From contig NZ_JADPQF010000004.1 in NCBI RefSeq assembly GCF_015687155.1, positions 310,001 through 374,000 of the forward strand: a stretch of 64,000 nt of DNA, read 5' to 3'. Of the stretch, positions 18,602 through 28,115 are shown one piece after another. A program made the translations under genes and the position numbers. The first letter of the stretch is position 1; every line of letters begins with the position of its first letter. The stretch comes from Aliikangiella sp. G2MR2-5. Its GTDB lineage: Bacteria; Pseudomonadota; Gammaproteobacteria; Enterobacterales; Kangiellaceae. The notes under the pieces were generated by a model. The model was not told the origin of the DNA and did no database searches. It worked only from the letters and a program-made list of their open reading frames with translations.

Positions 18602-18700
18602 AAAGCAGCTCTCTCTCGATTATTCTGACTAAACAAAGCCCTGTCCTTTCTAATATAAAACATACTGTTGTTAAACATAAATGTGTTAATAAATGAGGCG

Positions 18701-19945
18701 TTAGTAACTATTTTCAGTTGCAACCAAAGCATTTTCGGGCTGCTCTTCTCTCTCTGGTTGTACAAAAAAGAATACCGATACCAGTATGAGTGCAGCCGCA
18801 AGCCACATGGTCAGAGTCGTACTGATAATAGCAACCAGACTGCCCGCAAGGGCGATAATAACATTGGTAAAGCAAAATACACTCATTTGCAGGCCCATTA
18901 CTTTTCCCTGCCCAAGATGGCCAAAATATTCCGATAGCATGGCAGGAAAAACCATATTGATAACGGCTATAACCGCTCCGGTTAATGCAAGAAAAATGTA
19001 TACACTATTTCCAGATGACAGCGTGCTCGTGACTATCAGCAAAGCAAAGATAAAATTACCACCCAGCAGTGCTCTTTTTTCTCCCAGTTTGGTGGGGAGT
19101 TTGTCGGCGATGGTGGTGCTGACTAAAATCATCAAGCTTGTAATTGCCACCGTCATCCAGGCGATTTGTTTACTGCCGAACTCCTGGATATCGGCAAGCC
19201 ATAGCGGGTAAAATTCATAAAACGCATTAATGCCAAGTGTATACAGAAAGTAATAGACAAAAAACTGGCGAATATCTTTTCTTAACAGCAAGGTTGCAGA
19301 GTGGTTTTGAATAATTTCCTGCCACAGGGTTGATTGAGATAGCTTTTGCACGGGCGTCTGTGGAAGTACCAAAATTACTAAAAGCGTAGAAAACAGAACC
19401 GCTGCACCAGCTGCATAGAAGGCCGCTTCGACGCCCAGAGGGGCCAGGTAACCTCCAGCTAGGGGTCCGATAAGCCAGCCACCATAAACTGCCGCATAGA
19501 GTAATGATAATGCCTTTTTACGGTCTATAACCGGATGAAGCTCAACTGCAATTGCGCGTGCAATTGACATATTTCCTTCGCAAAATCCGGTGAGAAACCG
19601 GGCAAATATGAAAGCGGTAAAGCTGCCTTTATATACAGCAAAGCCGGTCAATAGATAACCAAGCACACTCCCAGCCAAAGAATACAGAAGTACCTTTTTA
19701 CGACCAAAGCGATCTGAAAGTGAGCCAATAATGTTGCTGCCGAATAATAGTCCTAACGGGTAGGTCGCCAGGGTAATACCCAATAGTAGCTTGGGGTCGA
19801 GTGCCAAGAATTGAGTCAGGGGCTCGCCGCTGGAATTAAGAAAGTAAGGTGACAAAAGAGGGTAAGGTAAAGCGATCCCTGCCGTCCCCATAAGTGAAAG
19901 TAGCATAATAGTAGCCAAAACACCTTTAGCTCGAATTTTTTCCAT
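18701..19945 (-). CDS. MFS transporter
   Basis: A 414-residue major facilitator with about 12 membrane segments. The cytoplasmic loop 2-3 motif A is visible (GSLSDRFGRKKVL, near residue 75), and the central loop splits two halves of six helices. It resembles the TetA/multidrug efflux side of the family, so a drug or peptide exporter is possible. It is read together with the SufR-like regulator gene. An inverted repeat lies just upstream of its start. A role in exporting the borosin product is conceivable by proximity but not supported by the sequence. Confidence 0.88.
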   Translation of the reverse strand: MEKIRAKGVLATIMLLSLMGTAGIALPYPLLSPYFLNSSGEPLTQFLALDPKLLLGITLATYPLGLLFGSNIIGSLSDRFGRKKVLLYSLAGSVLGYLLTGFAVYKGSFTAFIFARFLTGFCEGNMSIARAIAVELHPVIDRKKALSLLYAAVYGGWLIGPLAGGYLAPLGVEAAFYAAGAAVLFSTLLVILVLPQTPVQKLSQSTLWQEIIQNHSATLLLRKDIRQFFVYYFLYTLGINAFYEFYPLWLADIQEFGSKQIAWMTVAITSLMILVSTTIADKLPTKLGEKRALLGGNFIFALLIVTSTLSSGNSVYIFLALTGAVIAVINMVFPAMLSEYFGHLGQGKVMGLQMSVFCFTNVIIALAGSLVAIISTTLTMWLAAALILVSVFFFVQPEREEQPENALVATENSY

Positions 19946-20342
19946 GGCATTTTCCTGCGTAACAAAAACAATATATAAAGTGAATGGTTTATATATTAAG
20001 GTGGTATGCCCGAATCAGCCAATAGCTTTAAAATATGGTTTCAATTCATCAAGTCTATTCAAGGGAAAATGCTTGGAAAATCAGTCTTAAAGGAACCTAT
20101 TTGTGTCTAAATTCTAGAAAATATTTTAGATTTTTGACGGGAGTCAGAATTAAATCGAATAAAAGTGAAAAAAGCTCGAAAAATTCCCGAAAAAACCGGT
20201 ACAAAGCCTGAAAAACAAGTATAATCCGCACTCATTTTTCAAATATAATCTATGCTTATTTTTATCCGTAGATAAACCATCGAAGAAGCCATTGATATAG
20301 CTAGGTTTTTTCGAGTTTCACAGACGCTTAGGGGATATTGGT
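19946..20342. promoter_or_regulatory. 397-base divergent promoter region with an inverted repeat
   Basis: The gap separates the MFS gene (minus) from the flavoprotein-KorAB operon (plus). An inverted repeat AATATATAAA / TTTATATATT (19970-19979 and 19988-19997, 8-base spacer) sits 25-52 bases upstream of the MFS start and is a candidate operator for the SufR-like regulator. On the plus strand TATAAT occurs at 20220-20225 and again at 20243-20248, without clear -35 partners. The AT-rich middle shows nothing else I recognise, and no gene fits. Confidence 0.45.
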
Positions 20343-22112
20343 GTGAAGCCAACGAACATAAAAGATCCTGAATATTTCCACAAGGTAGTCGACTGTCAGT
20401 ATGCCTGCCCTGCTCATACTCCCGTTCCGGAGTATATTCGCCTTATCGCTGCTGGTCGTTATGATGATGCTTACATGATTAACTGGGAATCGAATGTATT
20501 CCCGGGTGTATTAGGACGTGTTTGTGACCGTCCATGTGAACCTGCATGTCGTCGCGGCCGTGTTGAAGAAGAGCCTGTTGCTATTTGCCGTTTAAAACGT
20601 GTTGCAGCAGATAATAAAGATGACATTAAAGCTCGTTTACCAGAAGTTAAGCCTAAAAATGGCAAAAAAGTAGCGCTAGTCGGTGCTGGACCTGCAAGCT
20701 TAACCGTTGCCCGTGGTCTTGCTCCTTTGGGTTATGAAATTGACCTTTACGATGAGCAAGAAGTCGGCGGTGGCTTTATGCGCAGTCAGATCCCTTCATT
20801 CCGTCTTCCAGCCGAAGTTCTTGATGAAGAAGTTGGTTATATCATCGATATGGGTGTGACCACTCATTTCAAACACTATGTTGATAGCCTTAAAGGTCTG
20901 CTTGAAAAAGATTATGACGCAATATTCGTTGGCTCGGGAGCGCCAAATGGTCGCGACTTGCCGAAACTGCCTGGTCGTCAGGAAGGTGACGAAAATATTT
21001 CCGTTGGTATCAACTGGTTGGAAAGTGTTGCTTTCGGCCACACTAAATCCGTAGGCAAGAAAGTTCTGGTTCTTGGTGGCGGTAACACTGCGATGGACTG
21101 CTGTCGTACAGCACGTCGTCTGGGTGGTGAAGATGTACGTATTGTTGTGCGTAGCCCGCAAAAAGAGATGAAAGCATCTCCTTGGGAAATTGAAGACGCC
21201 CTTGCAGAAGATATTCCAATTTTTGAAAACCATGTGCCGCATTCATTTGTTGTGGAAAACGGCAAGTTGGTGGGCATGAAGTTCGAAAAAGTGCGCGCCG
21301 AATATGATGAAAATGGTAAGCGCTCGTTGATCCCGACCGGTGAAGATCTGGTCCACATGGAATGTGATGATGTACTGATTGCTATCGGTCAGGACAATGC
21401 CTTCCCATGGATTGAACGTGATATCGGTCTGGAATTTGGCAAGTGGGATATGCCGGTGGTTGACGAGAAAACTTTCCAGTCGACCAATGAAAAAGTTTTC
21501 TTCGGCGGTGATGCGGCATTCGGTCCATCCAACATTATTACCGCAGTCGCTCATGGCCATCAGGCTGCTATTTCTATACATAAGTTCTGTCTGGGTGAAA
21601 ATGTCGCTGAGCGACCAGAGCCAGGCGTAAATTTATTGTCCCAGAAAATGGGTTTCCACGAGTGGACTTACGACAATCATATCGATCACGATAAGCGTCA
21701 CCTGGTTCCTCACGTTGATAAAGAGTTGGCACTTGCTAACCTGAAGCTTGAAGTTGAAAAAGGCTTCGATCAGGAGCTTGGTTATGAAGAGGCAATGCGT
21801 TGTCTCAACTGTGATGTACAGACAGTATTTACCGATAATCTGTGTATCGAGTGTGATGCCTGTACCGACGTGTGTCCAACACAATGTATTAACTTTACCG
21901 ACAACGGTGAAGAAGATGAATTAAGAACCCGTCTTAATGCTCCATCTAATAATAAAGAGCAAGACCTTTACGTTTCCGGCGAACTCAAGACCGCGCGAGT
22001 GATGGTCAAAGACGAAAACGTTTGTCTTCACTGTGGTCTTTGTGCCGAGCGATGCCCGACATCAGCTTGGGACATGCAGAAATTCTCATATTCAGTTACT
22101 AAGGCGGGTTAG
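20343..22112 (+). CDS. FAD-dependent oxidoreductase with GltD-like and ferredoxin domains
   Basis: A 589-residue protein starting at GTG after an AGGGG site. The N-terminal Fe-S region is visible (CQYACPAHTPVPEYI, then CDRPCEPACRRG), followed by two dinucleotide folds as in glutamate synthase small subunit (VALVGAGPASLTVAR near residue 110 and VLVLGGGNTAMDCC near 242). Two C-terminal 4Fe-4S motifs follow (CIECDACTDVCPTQC and CLHCGLCAERCP). It probably passes electrons between NAD(P)H and the partner oxidoreductase. Three bases separate it from the KorA-type gene, so it is translated as part of the same operon. It is not a true GltD, since no gltB is adjacent. Confidence 0.88.
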   Translation: MKPTNIKDPEYFHKVVDCQYACPAHTPVPEYIRLIAAGRYDDAYMINWESNVFPGVLGRVCDRPCEPACRRGRVEEEPVAICRLKRVAADNKDDIKARLPEVKPKNGKKVALVGAGPASLTVARGLAPLGYEIDLYDEQEVGGGFMRSQIPSFRLPAEVLDEEVGYIIDMGVTTHFKHYVDSLKGLLEKDYDAIFVGSGAPNGRDLPKLPGRQEGDENISVGINWLESVAFGHTKSVGKKVLVLGGGNTAMDCCRTARRLGGEDVRIVVRSPQKEMKASPWEIEDALAEDIPIFENHVPHSFVVENGKLVGMKFEKVRAEYDENGKRSLIPTGEDLVHMECDDVLIAIGQDNAFPWIERDIGLEFGKWDMPVVDEKTFQSTNEKVFFGGDAAFGPSNIITAVAHGHQAAISIHKFCLGENVAERPEPGVNLLSQKMGFHEWTYDNHIDHDKRHLVPHVDKELALANLKLEVEKGFDQELGYEEAMRCLNCDVQTVFTDNLCIECDACTDVCPTQCINFTDNGEEDELRTRLNAPSNNKEQDLYVSGELKTARVMVKDENVCLHCGLCAERCPTSAWDMQKFSYSVTKAG

Positions 22113-22115
22113 CAA

Positions 22116-23981
22116 ATGGCAACACCAAGAATTGAAGCCGTTAATGATTTTGTCATTCGCTTTGCCAATGTTAACGGGACTGGGTCTGCCAGTGCCAACA
22201 ACATGTTCTCCAAAGCGGTATTTCGTATGGGCGTTCCGGTTAGCCCAAAAAACATTTTTCCATCGAACATTCAGGGTCTTCCAACCTGGTTTGAAGTTCG
22301 CGTAACCGAAAAAGGCTACATGGGTAGTCGTGGTGATGTTGACTTTGTAGTAGCCATCAATGGCCAAACCATGAAGCAAGACTACGAGACTTTAATGCCT
22401 GGTGGTTATTTCATGTATGACTCCACCAAAGCATTGCCTCGAGAATTCAAGCGAGACGATGTGATTGAAATTGGCATTCCGTTGACGCAAATGTGTATCG
22501 ATAACTACACCAACCCGCGACAACGCCAACTGTTTAAAAACATCATCTACGTGGGTGCTTTGGCCTATCTATTTGATATGGAATTTGAAGTTTTGACGGG
22601 AATGGTTAAGGACCAGTTTGCCAAGAAAGAAAAGCTGATCGCGCCAAATATCGGTGCATTGGAACTTGGTTTTAACTATGCCAAAGAACATTTCGAAGGT
22701 GTGTGTGGTTTAAGTGTTTCTCGCCGCGACAACGTTGGCGATTCCATTATGATTGATGGAAACAGCGCGACTGGTCTTGGTGCAGTATATGGCGGTGCGA
22801 CTTTCGCAGGCTGGTATCCAATTACACCATCGACTTCGGTTGTTGAAGCCTATGAGAAGTACGCTAACAAATTCCGTAAAGATGAAAATGGTAAAAACAA
22901 GTTTGCTATTTTGCAGGCGGAAGATGAACTGTCAGCTATGGGTATGGCTATTGGCGGTAACTGGAATGGCGCTCGCTCTTTTACCGCCACTTCGGGTCCG
23001 GGCCTATCTCTTATGAGCGAATTTATCGGTCTGGCCTATTTTGCCGAGATCCCGGTTGTTCTTATTGACGTTCAGCGTAGCGGACCAAGTACCGGTATGC
23101 CGACTCGTACTCAGCAATCGGATGTTATTTCTGCGGCTTATGCATCACACGGTGACACCAAACACGTTCTTTTGATCCCGTGCGATCCGGCGGAATGTTT
23201 TGAAATGACCGCTACTGCCTTTGACGTTGCCGATCGTCTGCAAACACCGGTAATTGTTCTTTCTGACCTGGATCTAGGTATGAATGATCACGTCAGCCGT
23301 CCATTTAAGTGGGACGATGACCGTAAATATGACCGCGGAAAGGTTCTAACTGCCGAAGACCTGGATAATATGCAGGAACGCTGGGGACGTTATAAAGACG
23401 TTGATGGCGACGGCATCGGCTACCGTACCTATCCTGGTACTCACCCGACTAAAGGTTCTTACTTTACTCGTGGTTCTTCGCATGACGAATATGCTGCTTA
23501 CACTGAAGACAGCAGTGTCTACGAAGCGAATATGGAGCGTCTGGTGAAGAAGTGGGATACCGCGAAAGAAGTCGCGCCTCGTCCACAAATCAAATACCGT
23601 GACAAAGATTCCAAAGTCGCTGCTATCTTTTACGGTACCAGCGCGCAAGCCAGTTATGAAGCTTTAGACGGTCTGGAAGAAGAAGGCACTAAAATTAATA
23701 CCTGTCGTATTAAGTCCTTCCCGTTCCACCCGGATATCGGCAAATTTATCGAAGAGCACGATACCATTTTTGTTATCGAGCAAAATCGTGACGCACAAAT
23801 GCGCACCTTGTTAATCAACGAGTTTAACACCGGAACTGAGCGTTTGCGTTCAATCTTGAATATCGACGGTATGCCTATCCGTGCACGTCGCATTAAACGA
23901 AAAATTGAAAGAATGTTAAACGGTGAAGCTGTATCACCATTTACCACTGTGAATTCTTCCGGCGAAGGGGTTGAAGCATGA
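22116..23981 (+). CDS. 2-oxoacid:ferredoxin oxidoreductase, alpha subunit (fused gamma/alpha, KorA type)
   Basis: A 621-residue protein joining a gamma-type domain (about residues 1-190) with an alpha/pyrimidine-binding domain (YGGATFAGWYPITPSTSVVE near 221, TSGPGLSLMSEF near 294). Together with the beta subunit it oxidatively decarboxylates a 2-oxoacid to an acyl-CoA and gives electrons to ferredoxin, or the reverse. The substrate, likely 2-oxoglutarate or a branched or aromatic 2-oxoacid, cannot be decided from sequence. It overlaps the beta subunit gene by four bases. Confidence 0.88.
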   Translation: MATPRIEAVNDFVIRFANVNGTGSASANNMFSKAVFRMGVPVSPKNIFPSNIQGLPTWFEVRVTEKGYMGSRGDVDFVVAINGQTMKQDYETLMPGGYFMYDSTKALPREFKRDDVIEIGIPLTQMCIDNYTNPRQRQLFKNIIYVGALAYLFDMEFEVLTGMVKDQFAKKEKLIAPNIGALELGFNYAKEHFEGVCGLSVSRRDNVGDSIMIDGNSATGLGAVYGGATFAGWYPITPSTSVVEAYEKYANKFRKDENGKNKFAILQAEDELSAMGMAIGGNWNGARSFTATSGPGLSLMSEFIGLAYFAEIPVVLIDVQRSGPSTGMPTRTQQSDVISAAYASHGDTKHVLLIPCDPAECFEMTATAFDVADRLQTPVIVLSDLDLGMNDHVSRPFKWDDDRKYDRGKVLTAEDLDNMQERWGRYKDVDGDGIGYRTYPGTHPTKGSYFTRGSSHDEYAAYTEDSSVYEANMERLVKKWDTAKEVAPRPQIKYRDKDSKVAAIFYGTSAQASYEALDGLEEEGTKINTCRIKSFPFHPDIGKFIEEHDTIFVIEQNRDAQMRTLLINEFNTGTERLRSILNIDGMPIRARRIKRKIERMLNGEAVSPFTTVNSSGEGVEA

Positions 23982-25030
23982 GTTATTTAAAGTCTACTTT
24001 CCGCCATCCTGAATCACCGAAAAATGATCTCGGTTATACCCAGGCTAATTATGAAGGCGCTTTATCGACCCTTTGCGCAGGTTGTGGTCACGACTCTATC
24101 AGCAACTCGATCATCAAAGCATGCTTCGAGTTATCTTTAGAGCCACACAGAATTGCTAAAATGTCTGGTATCGGCTGTTCGTCAAAAACACCGGCCTACT
24201 TCCTGTCAAATTCGCACGGTTTTAACTCGGTTCACGGTCGTATGCCGTCAGTAACCACTGGTGCTAATATGGCTAACCGTGATCTCACCTATATCGGCGT
24301 CTCTGGTGACGGTGACACCGCTTCGATAGGTATGGGACAATTCATGCATCTGGTTCGACGTAACCTGAATATGGTTTATATCGTCATGAACAACGGTGTT
24401 TACGGTCTGACTAAAGGTCAGGACTCGGCGACTGCTGATGTGGGTAGTGCCAGTAAGAAGGGCGTACCTAACATGTACGAGCCTATGGACCTTTGTGAAC
24501 TGGCTATTTCTCTGGGATCTGGTTACGTTGCTCGTAGCTTCTCTGGTGATAAAGAACAATTGGTTCCTTTGATCAAAGGCGCTATCAAGCATAATGGCTT
24601 TGCCTTAATCGATGTGGTCTCTCCTTGTGTCACTTTCAACAATACACCTAACTCAACCAAGAGCTATGAGTGGGTACGTGACCACAAAGAAGCGACCGGC
24701 ACTTTTGATTTGGTTCCGCATGAGCAAGAGATCACTGTTCAGGCACCGAAAGATAAAACTGAATCCATTACTTTACATGATGGTTCGGTGATCAATCTTC
24801 AGCGTCAACCGGGTTCTCTGGATGTTCGCTGTCGCGAGTCTGTGTTACAAGCGTTAGAAGAAGCCAAACAGAACAAGCAGGTTTTAACCGGCCTTTTGCA
24901 TTTAAATACTGACTCAAGCAATACGCATGAAATCATCAATACCTGTGATGCACCGCTAAATACTCTTGGGGAAAAAGAGCTTTGTCCGGGTAGCGCTGTG
25001 CTTGAGGCTATTAACGAGTCGCTTCGTTAA
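23978..25030 (+). CDS. 2-oxoacid:ferredoxin oxidoreductase, beta subunit (KorB type)
   Basis: A 350-residue thiamine-diphosphate subunit. The Fe-S/TPP signature LCAGCGHDSI is near residue 30, and the TPP-binding GDGDTASIG is near 109, with the Asn of VMNNGVYGLT about 30 residues later. It ends the three-gene operon with the flavoprotein and alpha subunit. dapB starts 32 bases later on the same strand and could be read through. Confidence 0.88.
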   Translation: MSYLKSTFRHPESPKNDLGYTQANYEGALSTLCAGCGHDSISNSIIKACFELSLEPHRIAKMSGIGCSSKTPAYFLSNSHGFNSVHGRMPSVTTGANMANRDLTYIGVSGDGDTASIGMGQFMHLVRRNLNMVYIVMNNGVYGLTKGQDSATADVGSASKKGVPNMYEPMDLCELAISLGSGYVARSFSGDKEQLVPLIKGAIKHNGFALIDVVSPCVTFNNTPNSTKSYEWVRDHKEATGTFDLVPHEQEITVQAPKDKTESITLHDGSVINLQRQPGSLDVRCRESVLQALEEAKQNKQVLTGLLHLNTDSSNTHEIINTCDAPLNTLGEKELCPGSAVLEAINESLR

Positions 25031-25062
25031 TCTGTTTGCAAAGCTTTTATAAGTAAAACACC

Positions 25063-25854
25063 ATGACCATTAAAATTGCTGTTAATGCTGCCTCTGGAAA
25101 AATGGGGCAGCAGGTAATCCATCAGGTTGCTGCCAATAATCAGACTGAGCTAACTGCTGCATTTTGTCGCGTCGGGCATCGTTTGCTTGGGCGAAAGGTT
25201 GGTTTTCAGGATATTGTTTACTCCAGTGATTTCGACAGTGGGCTTAGCGGAAGCGAAGTCGTTATTGACTTTAGCTTACCTGAAGCGACTTTTCCTTTGT
25301 TGGATGCCGCGGTCAAGAATAATACGCCTTTGTTGATTGGTACCACGGGGTTTAATTCTGAGCAGACTGAAAAAATACAGAATGCAGCTAAAAGTATTCC
25401 GATTTTATTAGCGCCGAATACCAGTATAGGGGTTAACTCTGCACTGGCATTGTTGACACAAGCGGCCAAAATGCTGGGTAAGAAAGCGGATATCGAAATT
25501 ATTGAAGCTCATCATAAGCATAAAGTAGATGCGCCTTCGGGCACGGCTATTCGGATGGGACAAGCTATCGCAGAAGCGATGGGCGAAGATTTTGATCATC
25601 TTAAAGTCACTGATTCCCGTTTCCAGAAATGTTCACGCAATAAAGGCGAGATCGGCATGTCTGTAATTCGCGCCGGTGAAATTATTGGAGAGCATAAGGT
25701 TTTATTTGCCCTTGATAATGAAATTATTTCTATCGAACACAAAGCTCAGAACCGTTTGTGTTTTGCTGAAGGTGCGGTAAGTGCTGCAGCCTGGTTAGCC
25801 AGTCAGCAGCCCGGATTTTATACCATGCAGGATTTCATTAGTTCGAGTCATTAG
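25063..25854 (+). CDS. dapB: 4-hydroxy-tetrahydrodipicolinate reductase
   Basis: A 263-residue NAD(P)H-dependent reductase in lysine and meso-diaminopimelate synthesis. The N-terminal nucleotide-binding motif (NAASGKMGQQV) is near residue 8. The substrate-binding signature EAHHKHKVDAPSGTA, with the catalytic His and Lys, is near residue 148. A terminator follows. dapB usually follows dnaJ closely in gammaproteobacteria and is often followed by carAB; here neither is true. Confidence 0.97.
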   Translation: MTIKIAVNAASGKMGQQVIHQVAANNQTELTAAFCRVGHRLLGRKVGFQDIVYSSDFDSGLSGSEVVIDFSLPEATFPLLDAAVKNNTPLLIGTTGFNSEQTEKIQNAAKSIPILLAPNTSIGVNSALALLTQAAKMLGKKADIEIIEAHHKHKVDAPSGTAIRMGQAIAEAMGEDFDHLKVTDSRFQKCSRNKGEIGMSVIRAGEIIGEHKVLFALDNEIISIEHKAQNRLCFAEGAVSAAAWLASQQPGFYTMQDFISSSH

Positions 25855-25874
25855 TGTGCAAATGTTTTTCTAAA

Positions 25875-25903
25875 TAAAAAAGCGGGTTTTATCCCGCTTT
25901 TTT
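25875..25903 (+). terminator. Terminator between dapB and the DoxX gene
   Basis: AGCGGG at 25881-25886 and CCCGCT at 25893-25898 form a stem, flanked by A-run and T-run on either side. It can act in both directions for the convergent dapB and DoxX genes. Confidence 0.85.
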
Positions 25904-25936
25904 GTTCTGGCTACCAAACCGGTTAACTGATTCGGG

Positions 25937-26455
25937 TTAATTTAGTGTCGAGGCTTTCTTGGAAATAAATTTGGCAAGCCAGTAGTCGGCAGAAATTTTA
26001 TCCGGGCTTCTAAGCAGCAGCGGCAGTAGCATTATTAAAAACAGTAATGGCAGTTTGTAATTTCCGTAGCCATCATTTGAAATGGCGTAGCCTTTCCACA
26101 GCTCAGACAAGCTATTCCATTCTTGCGGCCAATGGACACCGAGTGTAGCCACAACTGTAAGTATCATCAGCGATAATGCCCAGAAGCGGGTAAATAACCC
26201 CAGAATAAGTCCGAAGGCGCCGAGTATTTCAAACCAGGTCGCCATAAACCAGCTAATCTCGACCGGGATTATATTAAATGGGAAAGGGAAATTATTCTGA
26301 ATATGGCTAAACCAGTTTTCTCCATTGAGTTTACTAAATCCGGCTTCGCCAAATTCCCAGGCGAGAATCAGGCGAATCGGCAGAGTCGCCATCCATAAGC
26401 CGATTTTGTTTAGATTGATAGTGATTTTATTCCAGTACTCCAAAGCTTTTTGCAT
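25937..26455 (-). CDS. DoxX family membrane protein
   Basis: A 172-residue protein with four or so membrane segments. The DoxX pattern is visible: an N-terminal helix with RLILAWEFGEAGFSKLNG, a second segment ATWFEILGAFGLILGLFTRF and a C-terminal segment KLPLLFLIMLLPLLLRSP. DoxX-like proteins belong to quinone- or thiosulfate-linked membrane complexes in some organisms, while many have no known role. It stands alone here, convergent with dapB. Confidence 0.8.
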   Translation of the reverse strand: MQKALEYWNKITINLNKIGLWMATLPIRLILAWEFGEAGFSKLNGENWFSHIQNNFPFPFNIIPVEISWFMATWFEILGAFGLILGLFTRFWALSLMILTVVATLGVHWPQEWNSLSELWKGYAISNDGYGNYKLPLLFLIMLLPLLLRSPDKISADYWLAKFISKKASTLN

Positions 26456-26522
26456 TTTTAAACCTTTTATTAATCTGTGCTAACTCTAAGATGAATTAAC
26501 AGGAGAAATGTTTCAGCAAGGG

Positions 26523-27251
26523 CTAATTTTTTTTGCCGTACCAACGGCTTATTGCCAGTTTATCAAGGATCGATAGTCTGGTTGTTGCTTTTATCAGGAC
26601 TTTTTGACCTTCTTCCAGGGTAATACTCTGTGGATAATTCATGATAGACAGCTTGTCATAAGCCGTGAAATGACTATTCGATGAGTCAAGCTTTGTATTG
26701 ATTTCGTTACATCTGACGGCCGCTTCTTCTTTGTTAAAGGCGTTATTTTGCAGTCGAGGAATACAGCGTTCTATATGTTCTTCTATCGCCTTTTCTCCGT
26801 AAGGCCAGCGAGGGTTACGGTACTCGTGTTCCAGCCCCAGCGCGTGGCCAAATTCATGCAGGATGTAGCGCTGCGCCAGGCTACTTTCCAGATCATAGTG
26901 GTTTAATTCTGCCAGCTGCATGGTGGCATCAAGTGATTGATAATCACCGTGTGCGCCAAGTCGAGAGCCTGATTGATTAAAAAAACTTATACGGATGTGA
27001 GTAAGGGCGGGGGCTTCTTTTGGACTTTCGAAAAAGCGAAATACCAGACTCGATTCAACCAGCCATAACGGGGCGACTGCTCTTACCCGGTCCATCTGTT
27101 CCGGGCTACCATCCAGGAATAATACATTAATAATGCTACCTGGCGGCCACATCCTATCTTTTGCCAGTGTCGCAGCATTGCTGGGAGACGACAAGAGCAG
27201 GAAGCCTAGCTGCAGTATTAGCAAGACTGATGATAAAAACTGTCTTTTCAT
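26523..27251 (-). CDS. Secreted astacin-like zinc metalloprotease
   Basis: About 242 residues from the ATG at 27251, which opens a signal peptide (Met-Lys-Arg-Gln, hydrophobic segment, Ala rich). An alternative start 11 codons upstream at 27284 is possible; neither has a clear ribosome site. The zinc motif HEFGHALGLEHEY lies near residue 131, and the Met-turn SIMNYP appears about 75 residues later. This is the astacin (M12A) pattern. It is predicted exported, with unknown substrate. Confidence 0.82.
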   Translation of the reverse strand: MKRQFLSSVLLILQLGFLLLSSPSNAATLAKDRMWPPGSIINVLFLDGSPEQMDRVRAVAPLWLVESSLVFRFFESPKEAPALTHIRISFFNQSGSRLGAHGDYQSLDATMQLAELNHYDLESSLAQRYILHEFGHALGLEHEYRNPRWPYGEKAIEEHIERCIPRLQNNAFNKEEAAVRCNEINTKLDSSNSHFTAYDKLSIMNYPQSITLEEGQKVLIKATTRLSILDKLAISRWYGKKN

Positions 27252-27383
27252 TTTGATAAGAAAATTCACGTTAGTGGCCAACATTCTATCATCAGCTGTC
27301 TTCTTTGGTAGAAAATTCAGTGCAACCTGGCGATCTATCTTATAAAATTGCCCTAATAATCAATTTCTGACTGAGACTATCTC

Positions 27384-28058
27384 ATGCTACAACCTATAAT
27401 TGCCCCCTCCATACTTTCCGCTGACTTTGCACGACTCGGCGAAGAAGTAAAAAATGTGATTGATGCCGGGGCTGACTGGGTTCACTTTGATGTAATGGAT
27501 AATCATTACGTTCCTAATCTGACAATTGGACCTATGGTTTGCAAGGCGTTGCGTGACTACGGTATACAAGCGCCAATTGATGTCCATTTGATGGTAAAGC
27601 CGGTTGACAGAATTATTCCTGATTTTGCCAAAGCCGGGGCTTCTATTATCACTTTTCATCCGGAAGCGTCCGAGCATGTCGATCGCAGTCTTCAACTTAT
27701 TCGGGATAATGGGTGTCAGGCTGGACTGGTCCTCAACCCTGCCACACCTGTTCATTGTCTTGAGCATGTTATGGACAAACTTGACGTGATATTACTTATG
27801 TCGGTCAACCCGGGATTTGGTGGACAGTCATTTATACCGCAGACGCTCACCAAGCTAACACAGGTCAGGCAGCTGATCGATCAAAGTGGCAGAGATATTC
27901 GACTGGAAATAGATGGCGGTGTTAAAGTTGACAACATCGCTGAAATTGCTGGCGCTGGCGCTGACGCTTTTGTGGCCGGCTCTGCTATTTTTAATACTGA
28001 TGATTATGCGCAAACAATTAGTGCGATGCGCAAGCAAATCGCCGGTTTAAACGGTTAA
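27384..28058 (+). CDS. rpe: Ribulose-phosphate 3-epimerase
   Basis: A 224-residue TIM-barrel enzyme that interconverts ribulose 5-phosphate and xylulose 5-phosphate. Visible motifs are [16 protein letters not shown] (residue 5 on), [17 protein letters not shown] with the metal-binding His/Asp, [17 protein letters not shown] and [11 protein letters not shown]. It starts a short run with trpG/pabA on the plus strand. Confidence 0.97.
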   Translation: MLQPIIAPSILSADFARLGEEVKNVIDAGADWVHFDVMDNHYVPNLTIGPMVCKALRDYGIQAPIDVHLMVKPVDRIIPDFAKAGASIITFHPEASEHVDRSLQLIRDNGCQAGLVLNPATPVHCLEHVMDKLDVILLMSVNPGFGGQSFIPQTLTKLTQVRQLIDQSGRDIRLEIDGGVKVDNIAEIAGAGADAFVAGSAIFNTDDYAQTISAMRKQIAGLNG

Positions 28059-28115
28059 TCTTTTTATATCCTGCGGCCGTGTAAGTCGCAGGTGATCATT
28101 TCTCAAAATTATCCG

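Noticed and set aside
18598-18801. Minus-strand frame covering the MFS-SufR gap
   Set aside because: It overlaps the ends of two clear genes, and its composition looks like noncoding AT-rich sequence.
23346-23947. Long minus-strand open frames inside the KorA-type gene
   Set aside because: They are antisense to a clear conserved protein with well-defined motifs and have no ribosome sites.
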